Shown here: piece after piece, positions 46,007-58,014 of the stretch
Numbering within the stretch: the stretch's first letter is position 1
Layout: each line of letters begins with the position of its first letter
NCBI GenBank assembly: GCA_000328365.1
Contig: KB309474.1
Location: forward strand, 26,385 to 90,384
Reading direction: 5' to 3'
Source: Capitella teleta
Taxonomy: Eukaryota > Annelida > Polychaeta > Capitellidae
DNA: 64,000 nt
Made by a program: the position numbers and the translations under genes
The notes under the pieces: generated by a model
Databases searched by the model: none
The model's input: only the letters and a program-made list of their open reading frames with translations
What the model was told of the DNA's origin: nothing

Positions 46007-49000
46007 ATGGCGAAGTCGCTTGGAGCCCTGCTGATCCTCAGCGCCCTGTTCGTCGCGGCCGCGGGCCAGGACAGCACCATCAAGTACCAAATATCGGAAG
46101 GAGTCGCGATTCGCACAGTTATCGGCGACGTGGCTGTGGACTCTGGGGTCATTGGAGAGTATCCACCGAGCACACTTCAGGAAATCAGCTACATCCTCCT
46201 CGATCAGAATGGAGCGTTCATTTCATCACACCCGTATCTGTCCATCAATAGAGATACCGGCATTTTGTCGACTTCATCCGAGATCGACAGGGAGGCCTTC
46301 TGTCCAGGGCGTGCTGTCTGTGAAATCAACGTCGATGTAGCTACAAGCTCCGCTAATTATTTCCATGTCATCGGAATTACCCTGACGATCATAGACGTTA
46401 ACGACAATGCTCCAGATTTCGGACAAGCCACCGCTTTCATTGACATCCCTGAGTCCGCTCTTGTGGGATCGGGATTTCCGCTTCCGCTGGCTTCCGATCC
46501 GGACGGTTCAGAATTCGGAATCACAAGTTACAACATCGAATCGAGATTGGCCGTCCCGTTCGAAATCCAGGTGATTCCAAACATCCAGGACCCCCTGAGT
46601 CTGGAGCTAGTCGTGACTGAGCAGTTAGACAGGGAACGTATTCCCGACTACGAGTTCACCGTCATCGCCAAAGACGGAGGCAACCCGGCCAAGCGTGCCA
46701 GCATGAGAGTCAACGTGACTGTGACAGACATAAACGACAATCACCCTGAGTTCAAACTCAACAAGTACCAATCTCGTATCAAAGAAAACTCAGATGTTCC
46801 CAAGACTCTGGTGACAGTCGAAGCAACGGATGCTGACACCGGCCCGAATGGAAGAATCACCTACGAACTGGCATCATCAACAAGACAAAACTATGGAAAC
46901 ATCTTCCAGTTGAATGAGGACAGTGGAATTCTGACTCTTCTGCAAGCCTTGGACAGAGAGCTGAAGGATGAATACATTCTGACTGTGACTGCAAGAGACC
47001 GTGGAGCTGGAAGCCGTCTTGCTACGACTACAGTGGAAATTACAGTCACTGATGCCAATGACAACAGTCCGGTTGTGAATGTGAACTCGATGGCTGAGGA
47101 TGGTCAGCCGGTCGTTCTTGAGGGCAGTGACCCCGGTGTGTTTGTGGCTCTGGTGTCGGTGGTCGATCCAGATCTAGGCCGGAATGGAGCAGTGAATTGT
47201 CTTCTGGATAGCAGTCACTTCGACATACAACCTTTGCAGAAACGCAAATACAAAATCGTCAGTGCCTCAACGTTCGACCGTGAAATCCAGGATGTATACA
47301 ACGTCACCCTGAGTTGCCATGACAATGGAGTTCCCAGGCAGGTTACAGAAAGTGTGATATCTATCAAAGTAGCTGATATCAACGACCACGCGCCTGTCTT
47401 CTCACAATTGCTGTACGAAGCTGAAGTCAAAGAGAATGTCAGCCCTGGTCTCTTCGTAACTCAAGTGACTGCCCTTGATGGTGACACTGGAAAGAACGCT
47501 GAGGTGTCTTACGAACTATATGGTCAGTTATCTCATCTCTTCAGCGTGGACGCTGAGACTGGCAAAATTACAACACAGTCCGAACTTGACCATGAGAGCT
47601 TCTCTGACCTCACCATTCATGTGGTTGCTACTGACCATGGTGAACCAGCTCTTTCTTCAAATGCAGAGATTAAAATCAAGATAATTGACGTGAACGATGA
47701 AGCTCCAATCTTCACGCAAGAATCCTACACCTTTGTTGTAGTCGAGAATAAACCTCGTGACTTTGAACTTGGCCGGATCGAAGCTTTTGACCGGGACGCC
47801 TCCCCGTTTAACCACATCACTTACTCCATGACTGACTTCGCCAACCAATCTTCAACTATGAATGTCTTCAACTTGGAGGAAGCTTCAGGGGTCCTCACAA
47901 CGAAAGTTTCCCTGGATCGTGAAACGACTTCAGTTTACTTCATGAGTGTGACAGCTGGGAATCACGGATACCCAGAGCTTACCGGTACTGCAACCGTGAC
48001 GATCTTCGTGGCAGATGACAACGACAACGCTCCTGTGCTGGACTTCCCCAACACAGAGAACTACACAGTGACAATCTCAAGCCACACCAACGAAGGAGAC
48101 GCTGTGACCCAACTTCGATCTCATGACCTGGACACAGGAAACAACGCAGCTATCAGTTATGAACTCAGAGCATATGACGAGGATCAGTGGGACTCATTCA
48201 TCGTGGACAGTCTCTCAGGGCTGGTCTACACCAACAAGGACATGAGCTACCTGACAGAGGTCACGAGGATAAGACTCAAGGTTCTTGCCACTGACCATGG
48301 CACTGTGACATTGGACGCTCAAGGTGACCTTGAGATCATCCTTGATCCTTCCATCAAGGTCATACCCAATATCCCGCACGATTACAGTGACTTAGGAGGG
48401 GCCTACGACACGCGTGATGATGACGGTGATAACAATTTGCTGGTCATCATTGTCGTTGTGGCCATCTCTGGGGTGCTCATCACCATCCTCTTGGTCGCCA
48501 TCGTCTTTGTCTTGATCAGATCCAGAAGGAACCACCGTCAGGAACGGAACGGGATTAAACCGGGGACTTCCGCCATGGTCGCCAAATCGCCTTCTATCAG
48601 CAACAAGTACATCGTGGAAGACGTCGAATGGGTCAAAGGAGATCCGGAAAATGGAAGTTTGAGCGACGGGAAAGTCTTCTACAAGAAACCATTGAAGCAG
48701 ACAAACACGAAAGCTGGTCGAAACTCGCCTGCTGTGGTGAGTCACTTTCGTTTATCGATTGAGTCATTGTGATTATTCGCTTCAAATCCATTCGTGTGAA
48801 AGATAACACGTGTTTGCATATAACCATATTATCGCTCATGGCTCATGTAATGGCTTCTGTTATCGCTCACCTTTATTTTGCCTGTTGACGCTCGTTGGAC
48901 GCGATGCTTGCGCGAGTGGCTTTGTTACTTTAGCGAATTGTAGATCCAAGTCATGAGCTGATCAGAAAACACCGACATTGATCACCAATCGATCGGTTTT

Positions 49001-52000
49001 CATAGGTTTTCAAAGCGCATTTAATCATTTGTAATAACACAATTAACCTTTGCATAAACACCGCCAGGTGAGACCGAATTTTGATTAGGTTCCCATGCTT
49101 TCTGTCCGAGTACTTTAGCCAGTATTCACGGTGCCTAAGGTCCGGATCTATGGCTCTTGTATTGTATACATGCCACGGTTTTGCGTCGGATGCACTGTGA
49201 TAAGCAATAAATATTTTAGTGCTTTGTCATCCTCGTCACGCGTTTATGCGGCAGTAACCTCATCAGGACAAGATTAATATGGCCCCGAAAAAAAGGGACA
49301 CAGCAAACTTTGGTGGTGCGCATAAAAGGATAATTCATTCCGCCTTTTGACAGACTCCATGAAGAAATTAATACAATTTGTTTCTTCTGTCAGCTGCTGG
49401 GCATTGTATCAGAATTCTGCCCCCCACCCCCGCTGTTATTACATCATAATTCATCCCCTTGTAGTATTTTTGTCTTCATATAAGGGGATGTCTGGTGAAT
49501 GTTAAAGTGTCGCTGAAACCATTAACACTGCTCTATTCGGGGCACTGTTTTGTTTCATGTGCTTTTAATTACTTGCAATGATGTCGTGTATACATTGTGC
49601 GAGGACACCGTCTGTCGCACGTCCTGTGCTTTGTATTTCGGTGCATGGGAGATGATCAGTCTGTTCACCTTCGGACCCTCATCCATCCCTGAATTATACA
49701 ATAATATATAATGCATTAATCCGAGTAATGGCTGGGGATGGGTACCCTGTATGGTGTACACCCTAGGCTCTCTCTCGTACCATCGCCATTTTTGCTATGT
49801 TTATTTACATTTATGGTACTGTGAGCTTTTTGCTGTTTGTGCTCAAGCTGAGAAAACTAATTTGTATCCTGTCCGACCAACAAGACTGGAGGGATAAATG
49901 GGAAAATGTGGAAACATAGAATGAGATCACATGAGGCTCGGTTGCCCCGCTCCTGTTCACTACCAAAGGCGTTATAATAATTCTATCAATTTGAATTCCG
50001 TAGCAATGCTCGTTGTGTGAAGTCCGCATGAGCTGAATTCTTACAAATTGCTACTTAGAGTTCCTTCTGCGTGCTTCGCGAGCATAAAAGACGGCGCCAT
50101 GCCGAGCAAAACACTCGCGAGAGTTCTCCCAGTTGGACATATAATTATAGCTTAGTGAACTTCCTCTGGTGACCTTTGAACTTTTACCAGGGTGATTTAT
50201 TGCTCTTCAACCCCGACTATTCATTACTTGATTATAGGGGAGTATTCGATAGAATTAGAAGCCGATTTGTTTGGAACTACTTTCATCTGCGGTGTGATAC
50301 TAAAGTAATGTGGTTGAATCACGTGATGTGGTTGATCAAGATCTATGTGTTTGTTTAATTAAAACCATGCTGTCATTGAAATAATTACTCATTAAGATTG
50401 ATTGTTATATCTTCATAACACTTGCGTTCATTTGTCCTTGTTACGCTCGTCTATTGTTCAATCAATCATTGGTTATTTATTTATGTTATTTTTCCCGCAA
50501 TCCTCTCAGAGGCGAAGTAAACCATTCATTAAGTACGCATTTAATTAAACACCAAGTTTTGCGAAAGAAGAAATTAATCACGTACTCGAATTTTATCCAA
50601 TCAGACATTAATATTTATTTTTCTTTCCTATTATTCTTAGGAGGACTGGGAGAAAAATGTCCTGAAAAATAACTTTCGGGAAAGTCCGCAACCGGCTGCT
50701 GCAATTCTGTCTCCGTCGCACATTCCCACCACCAGGGGTCATGAACTCGGAATCAGTTACGTGCCGCCGGTGGCTCAACCGTACGGAAGCGCAAAACGAA
50801 AGAGATCAAACGACAAAAGAATGGCGGAATTACGTCGATTGCAGGTACATCGAGAATTATAAGCAGAATTATAACACTCGTTCCTTTTAGTTTCTCACTG
50901 AAATTCTGATCTGTTTGGAGATATTTTGTGGGGTTGTCATCCCTAAGGATAATCGCATGGGATATTCACCCTAATTCCCTAATTATGTTTATTTCGTTGT
51001 CTAGGGTGAACCTGTAAACAACAACTGAGACAACGCATAAACTTATAGTAAGCCAAACAAACCGTCGATGTATTTCTTAGAATTCTTCATAGCCTGCGAG
51101 TTTATTTCTTATACTTTCTCTTTTACTCACTTTCTGAATTTCTAGTTCTTCTTTCTTAGTCGTCATTATTCTAATTTTTATTTATTTTGCGTTTAAAATG
51201 GTTACATTATGATTATCATTGTTGTAGCTGGCGACACCTAGTGGCGATGACCCCGTACTTGACCTTGATTCGTCATCTGCATCTTCCGGTGACATGTCGA
51301 ATGCCGACAGTGGGCGCGGACCGAGTGAGGAGGGGGAGATGGTGCCACCCCCTCTGCCCAGACAGGACTACAAGCCCAGTAAGTCTAATAAACACTGAGC
51401 GGGTTATTGGCTGTGACAGCCTGCATTGACAGCAATGACAGATCTCGATGCAGTTATTATCAGTTTTTGATGCAATAAACTCGGGGTCGTCATTCAAAAG
51501 TTTCTGGGTTGCTCCCCCCCCCCCTTCGACCCACAGTGATGTATTTGACTTCGTGCCCTCAGTCTTCTTGCAGAAGAAAAACTTTGCAATAACAATTTTC
51601 CGAGAATTGCATGGCGCCATAAAAAAAGTGAGACACGGCTGGTTGTCTTCTTTTCATTTCAAACATGAAAACACGATTTGTGCGGACCCCTAGTTTTAGT
51701 TCATGAACTGCCAAATTATAAGTGTAAACCTTTTATGGAATGCATATTTTATTGTTGTTGGTTTGTTATTTTTTTCAGTGCTGACTCTCAAGAAGAGTCA
51801 AGGGTCCAGCTATCCTCGCCTCAGCAGCTTCCAATCTCCGGCCCAATCGCCCAGAACGCACGATCCGCCATCTTTAGACATCGTCCGTGATGACTCATCA
51901 CAAAATGGCGACCGTCAAACGGAGCATGACGTCACAGCACGGAGCAAGAAGGGCGATAACGAGAGCTACTCTATCCTGAGTAACATGCTGTCCAAAGCTG

Positions 52001-52215
52001 AAGACAAGCCCCCTGGAGACTTCAATTTCAATAACTCTGACTCTCTGCTTAAATACAAAGGTCAAGGACCTCATCCCGCTAGGGTTCGTCGGTCGTCAGG
52101 GACGCCATCCGACATGACGGATATGACTGCATCGACCACTTCCGGCAGTTACATGATTCCAACGGATGTGGACGATTTAGGAAGTCATAGGAATCTTCGA
52201 GAAGTTGATGTGTAA
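46007..52215 (+). CDS. Protocadherin A: seven EC repeats, one TM helix, 4 coding exons, 1173 aa
   Basis: Exons join(46007..48736, 50641..50844, 51228..51378, 51779..52215); junction phases 0, 0, 1. Exon 1 alone encodes the signal peptide (1-20), seven cadherin repeats and the TM helix (about 809-835), the large-exon plan of protocadherins. Repeat ends are marked by DVNDNAP, DINDNHP, DANDNSP, DINDHAP, DVNDEAP and DDNDNAP near residues 130, 242, 348, 455, 560 and 668. EC1 has the CX5C loop (C99-C105) diagnostic of protocadherins. The cytoplasmic exons carry RKRS-type basic residues, the acidic SSASSGDMSNADSGRGPSEE segment and a Ser/Thr-rich tail ending REVDV. Expected role: calcium-dependent homophilic adhesion at the cell surface, often neural. 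Seven repeats recall delta-1 protocadherins, but orthology is untested. An acceptor at 45973 indicates a spliced 5' UTR. Confidence 0.93.
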
Positions 52216-52609
52216 TGCGTTATGACTGTGGCTGAACATTACGACTTTCTAACGTTATGATAATACGTTATGATTTTCTTATAGGCCGTTATGATTAATG
52301 TTGGATGCAACTCAAGTGAACTCAAGCGAACATCTTGCCTCAATGCGTCGGCTCAAACAATGTGTTAAGCAACTAAGAAGTGTCTAAGTCAAAAGAGTGA
52401 ATCAATGAGCAGATTTGTCATATTTCCTAATTTATTTTGCTTCGCTGTTCTATTTCTGCATTTTCCTCTCCGTCGAAAGCCATGTTGGTTATTGACTATG
52501 TGTTGATGTACGCTGAGACGTACATGTAAATTTGTATGTATTTGGGTAATCTTATCTTATCTTATGTTTAGATCTTGTTAAGTGTGGCTTCTGATTGCTA
52601 TCTGTTTCA

Positions 52610-52615
52610 AATAAA
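52610..52615 (+). terminator. Poly(A) signal AATAAA of protocadherin A
   Basis: Lies 395 bases after the stop, in TTTCAAATAAACC. Confidence 0.65.
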
Positions 52616-52719
52616 CCGCGATGCGAACACCTGTATAATGAGATGAGCGTTCGTCATAATGTTTGATGCGTTATGATATTTGCAATTATGCTACAACGGA
52701 AGGTCCAGTGTTTAAAAGA

Positions 52720-52725
52720 TTTATT
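52720..52725 (-). terminator. Poly(A) signal AATAAA of protocadherin B
   Basis: On the minus strand, 350 bases after the stop at 53075. Confidence 0.6.
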
Positions 52726-53074
52726 CATTATTTCATTCAAGAACAAATGACAAGAAGGAGAACAACCCATTTTTAAATGGACTAGAGGTGAAACAGTGAT
52801 AATGCCGAGTGCGAAAAAGAAAATAGATATTGAATATAAAATAAGAAGTCTTGTACACACGCTGTACATAATCATAACGCACTCATCCAACAATGAAAAC
52901 ATCTCGAGTATAAAAAAAGCAAACAAAACTAAAACTTATTTTAGGAAGTGCAAAATTCATGATAAAATAAACCATCTTGTGTACATTGCACATCGTCAAC
53001 CCTACAATCCGAGTGAAAAGATAGAAGACTCAGTCAAAATTAGCACAAATGAATCACAAACAAGGAAACGCTGT

Positions 53075-56000
53075 TCAGACGATGTGACTGCCAGACATGT
53101 CAATGTGTCCCTTCGACGGACTGCGATCCATCGAAGTGGAAGCGAGATGTTGATTCAACAAAGAGAAGCACCTTCGGTCAGGAGAGTCATGTTCTCTTTG
53201 TCTTTCATATTTGTCACGAAGTTTGATGGTGCGCATGCCCGGCCGGATGCTTGCACTCGGAACTTCCGGTGAGCCGGCGTCCCCGCGGGAGACGGGCCGG
53301 TTGGCCCTCGGGGGTAACGGGAGGGTGTTGTTGTGATCGCTGGAGCATGGTGGCATCCGTTGGGAAGGGGAAGTCGTAGCGTACGGGTTGTATTCGGCTC
53401 GTGGCGCTGTAAAGAGGAATTGGGTTAATCATAACGTAACTAAGTGCGTTATGATAATATACCGTTATGATGTTCACCTTCTTCGCTTCCGCCGCGGCCG
53501 CTGTCGGCGTTGGAGACATCGCCTGAGGATGAATTTTCATCCGAACCACAATCGTCAGGCTCCTAAATGATAAAGATAAAGTTTAATTTGTTTGCATGAT
53601 TTTCAGCTGGTGAAATTTTACCTTAAAACTGCTCATCTTCGCTTTTGACCTTTGGTGTTTCTGCGGAATAACATCCGGTTTGTAGGTCACCTGTTGCTCG
53701 ACGTAATCGTTGCTCTGGTGAGAACCTTCGCCTCGGAAGATGTTCTGGATAACGAAGAAAAATCGTACGAATTACTTATAAATCGATGGAGCAGATAAAG
53801 TCAAACACAGAGATATGACACCTCGACTGGATATAAAGACAAGACCACCCACAAGGAAACAACCAGATCATAGGTCTTGATTAAGTATTGCTCACGGGGA
53901 CTCATCCATGATGATGGTCATTCCAGTATACTGACGCCCCATTCTTTTGAGTAGGGCGCCCGGACAACAAAACACAAGGCCAATAAAATTCATTTCAGCC
54001 TTAGGAAGACCAGCCCCCTGAATGGCCCGGCGGGGCTCGTTAAAGGACCAGGGTGTAATTTTTCACCGACCATTGAATGAATTATTCAGAATTTTGTTTT
54101 CCGGGGTAATTTGCTGAGCGCTGGCGAGAAGCAAATCAAAGGGGCCTTCGTCTTTGCTGGGAAGAGCTGCTCCCCACCTGTTCTTATTCCAAATGACACC
54201 CGCTTGCGGGGTAATGAGGCGGTGACACGGCCATAAAGCCACGGCGAATAGCTACATCTTGACGCAATTCAAGTGAGGGGGATGTCCCCACTTACGGAAC
54301 TAGGGCGTTCCTAGTTCTCTGTGGGAGGCGGTTCGTAGCACTTTTATTAGCACCCTCATGTACCTCAGTGCAATGCAACGTGCTGTGTTTATATCTTACA
54401 AGCGATCAGAGAAGTCGACAAATTTGTCAAAAAGACACTGGGTTAGGCCGCCCGTGTTTAACAAATCCTCAATCCAAGACCGGAAGAAAAAAAAAAATCG
54501 TCACCTGTGATTAAATTATAAGAGGACGGGTCTATCATTACCTCTTCACGATTCATGAAAAATGAATACCTTTAAGATCACGTTTGAAATCAGGGGCTGG
54601 GAATGTTTTCACATCACGCCAGGTAAGCACAAAAGCCTTTACAAGGGAAGCAAATGAGCCCCACAAAGCAACGCTGTAACTCAGCACGATTTATTGGTTT
54701 CGTGAACTTCGATAATCACATGTTTCTCGGTTTCAATCGACTGCCGGCGAATTGCAGGCGTTGCTCTTTGGCAGAAACCTCGAAACATTGAAACTCAGAA
54801 CGAAGTGCAGTTCTGTATTTGACGAAATGCGGTGACGACCAACAGTGGTTGGCCCCGAGTGAAGATGGTCTTCACGGGAGACGAATGATGGCCATAAAAA
54901 CTGAACTCCGCGAATGCAAGGTACGAAGGGGAAGCAGCGCTAGACTTCTGGTTCGGTGTATGCTTATATCACAATGTATATAGAACAGGGTAATCATTAT
55001 AATCAGTGCTAATCACCAATTTCCCATGAGTCATATATCCAACACGTTAATTTGTTAATTGATGATTAGCGAATCTTGAATCTATCCCAGCAACGGCGTG
55101 CGATTCGTGCGAATTCTATTATTGAACCGAATGAGTCCACGAGGAAGAATCACACGAGATTATAGGATAAAAAAAAAAGAAGAAAGAGCATGCACCTGTA
55201 TACTACAATACATCGGATAATACCACGTAATGTGATGATGACATAAATCATAATAAATAGATAATAATAATTAACAAAAACAATAGCGTACGAGTGGACA
55301 TACCTGGTGAAGGTCTGCCGTGTTCTCCAGGGCAAACGCTGCTCTGTTGGAGAGGGTGCCTCCCTTCGTTTCGTTGTTCTTCACTTCGTAGAAGATCTGC
55401 GGTTTGCCCTGAAACTGCTCGATCTTCATGGGTCTCTCCCTGTGCTTGTCGTGCTTCGATTTGCAAACAACAAAAACGATAGCGACGACTAAAACGATGA
55501 TGAAGACGATGGAGACCGCGACGACGATGATGACCACTGTCAAGTTCGTATTGCGATTGGCTTCGTCTTGCTGGCCTTTCTCCTTGGAGTCATCAAGGAT
55601 CGTTCCAGGAGGGGGCAGAGTGGCGTCGACGACCACAGTGAAGAACATTTGGGAGGAATGTGAAGGTTCACCACGATCACTGACCACTGCCTTGAAGAAG
55701 TACTGCTCATACTCGATCCGAGAGAGATCTGTGTTCAAGTACACGGCTCCTGTACTTGAGTCCACTTTTAGTTTGTCTTGCTGGGAACCGTCTTGTTGGA
55801 CGATTGAGTAATCCAGTTTGGCGTTCTCGCCGGTGTCAACGTCGTGAGCTCGGATCTGCGTAATGAAGTCATCGCGCAAGACTTTGTTGGACATGTAGAT
55901 GGTGCTGTTCGAGACGGTCGGGAAGTCAATCTGAGGGGCGTTGTCGTTCTGATCGGAGACATAGATGGTGATGGTGACCGTACTGGTCATGGCTGGGGCG

Positions 56001-57937
56001 CCGGGGTTACCGGCAGAGGCTTGTAGGTAATACACCGATTGCTGTTCCCGATCCAAGACAAGCCTCGAGGTAATTCTACCCGAATCTTCGTCAACGTCAA
56101 AGATTAAACCCTTGTTATCCAGGGCAGCTACTGAGTACTTGATCTCGTTAAATGGTGGCGAATCTGGGTCCATGGCTTCCAGGAATCCCACTTCAGACCC
56201 AATTGGTGAATTCTCTTCGAAAATGAACGTCGGAGCAGCCTGAGGGAACATTGGTATCTCGTCATTCACGTCCAGAATATCGATGAAGATGGTCGCAGTG
56301 GACGCGAGAGCAGGCTCGCCTTGGTCAAACGCCTCCACAACCAGCTCCAGGCTGGATGACATTTCATGATTCAAGGAAACCCTGGTGACGATTTTACCGG
56401 TCTCTGTGTTGATCCTGAACAGGCTATTGAAGTCGTTCTTCAAACGGTAGCTTACTTTCCCACTTGCGCCTAAATCTGGATCTGTGGCATTGACTTGAAG
56501 GATGAAACTGCCAGGGAAATTATTCTCCAGGATTTGGACTCGGTACGACGGGACGGTGAAGGAAGGTGGGTTGTCATTGGCATCCAGCACCTTGATCACA
56601 ATGGTTTCCTGTGACGTCAGCATGGGCGACCCGTTGTCATGGCAACGCACTTCGATGACGTAGCTAGCTTCAGTCTCGCGGTCCAATTTCTCGCGCGTGA
56701 CAATGGTGTACTTGTTCTCGCGCATGAGTTGCAGGGAGAATTCTCTGCTGTTCAGACTGCACACCACGTTGCCATTCTGCGCAAGGTCAGGGTCATCCAC
56801 GGTCAGCAGGGCCACGAATGCCCCCGCGTCCTCCGCCTCTGAGACCTGGGCGAGTCCATCATCGGTCAGGGTGTTCAGACTGATGTCCGGCTGGTTGTCA
56901 TTGACGTCCGCCACTCGGATGACCACGTCAGCGGTCACCATGCGCCCGTTGGAGCCACCGTCCTTCGCGGTCACCGTCAGCTCATACTCAGCCTCAGTTT
57001 CTCTGTCCAGTTGCTGAAGAAGTATGATGTCGCCAGAGTCCTCGTCGATCTCAAACGTGTTACCGTAGAAGGACGACGTGGACGACGTGAAGCCGTAGGT
57101 GATGACGGCGTTGGCCCCGTCGTCCCTATCAGCAGCATGGATGTTGATTAACCTGGACTGCACCATGGTGTCCTCTGGGATCTCCACTACATACATGGAC
57201 TCATCGAACACCGGGATGTTGTCATTGGCGTCCGTCACGATGATCTCGACGTCCATGGTGCCGATCTGGGGTGGGTTGCCGCCATCGATGGCGGTGACCG
57301 TGAACGCATACCGCTGGGTGGACTCACGGTCAAGACTTTCTCGGATGACGAGATCCAAGTTCATGGCCTCCATGGTATTCGGCTCAGCTCTGATTTCGAA
57401 CTCACTGAGTTGTGGTTCTATTGTGTAGGCGACGATGGAGAAGTCGACGCCGTCTTGATCCTGAGCGGCCGGCAGACTGAACGTGGTGCCGACAGGGCTT
57501 GATTCAGGTATCGCTAACTGAGCAGATGTTTCGGAGAATACTGGTATGTGGTCATTCAAGTCTAGGACATTGATATGTACGGTGATGATCTGTAGGAATT
57601 CTCTTGGAGCTACCGCCACATCAAACGACATGGGACACTCCGGTTTAGTGAAGCATAATATGTCTCTGTCGATTACACTGGCCAACCGTAGAATGCCAGT
57701 GTTTTTAACGATGCTGAAGAATCTTGAACCATCTTTGCGACCGCCGTTCCCCGGCAGAATACTGAAGCGCAACATGGCTAGCTCAGAACTGTCATACTGT
57801 GCGCTGAAGCCAGCGTCCGCCTTGACGTTGCCCACCGTTGATCCAACTTCTTGCTTCTCTTGAACGTTGTACGTCACCTGACTGACCGCGTTCACAGCTG
57901 GTAGCAACAGCAACGCAATACCCAAGTAAGACTCCAT
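53075..57937 (-). CDS. Protocadherin B: seven EC repeats, one TM helix, 4 coding exons, 1057 aa
   Basis: Exons on the minus strand: join(53075..53406, 53478..53562, 53622..53744, 55304..57937); phases 0, 0, 1 as in protocadherin A. Exon 1 (878 codons) holds the signal peptide (MESYLGIALLLLPAVNAVSQ), seven cadherin repeats closed by DLNDHIP, DANDNIP, DVNDNQP, DANDNPP, DVNDEIP and DQNDNAP, and the TM helix (TVVIIVVAVSIVFIIVLVV) followed by a basic stop-transfer. EC1 keeps the CX5C loop (LCFTKPEC). Exon 3 encodes SSSGDVSNADSGRGGSEE, nearly the same as in A. The last exon is proline- and arginine-rich and ends GSHIV. It should act as a surface adhesion receptor and is the local paralogue of A. 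An acceptor at 58015 implies a spliced 5' UTR. Confidence 0.93.
54271..54317. repeat. Twin hairpins in protocadherin B intron 1
   Basis: AAGTGAGGGG...CCCCACTT (54271-54293, with a two-base bulge) is followed by GAACTAGG-GCGTT-CCTAGTTC (54297-54317, perfect 8-bp stem). The surrounding 400 bases are GC-richer than the rest of the intron. Confidence 0.45.
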
Positions 57938-57938
57938 G

Positions 57939-57956
57939 TCAATGAGGGATTAGCAT
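57939..57956 (-). promoter_or_regulatory. Upstream ORF of protocadherin B
   Basis: A 5-codon frame (MLIPH, then TGA) ends one base before the main ATG at 57937. A second, 3-codon frame (MEL, stop) lies at 58004-57993. Both are inside the inferred 5'-UTR exon that starts at 58014. Confidence 0.55.
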
Positions 57957-58014
57957 TTGGTGAGAGATCTTCACTCCAGCGTAGAACAGCGTTCACAGTT
58001 CCATAGTCTGAACT

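Larger units (their letters stand above)
52216..53074. other. Facing 3' UTRs of the two protocadherins
   Basis: The two genes converge here. Poly(A) signals at 52610-52615 (+) and 52725-52720 (-) place the transcript ends roughly 70-100 bases apart. No other gene is present; frames in this stretch are short and AT-rich. Confidence 0.6.

Noticed and set aside
56639-57863. Several antisense frames of 67-109 codons
   Set aside because: Shadows of the protocadherin B coding strand.
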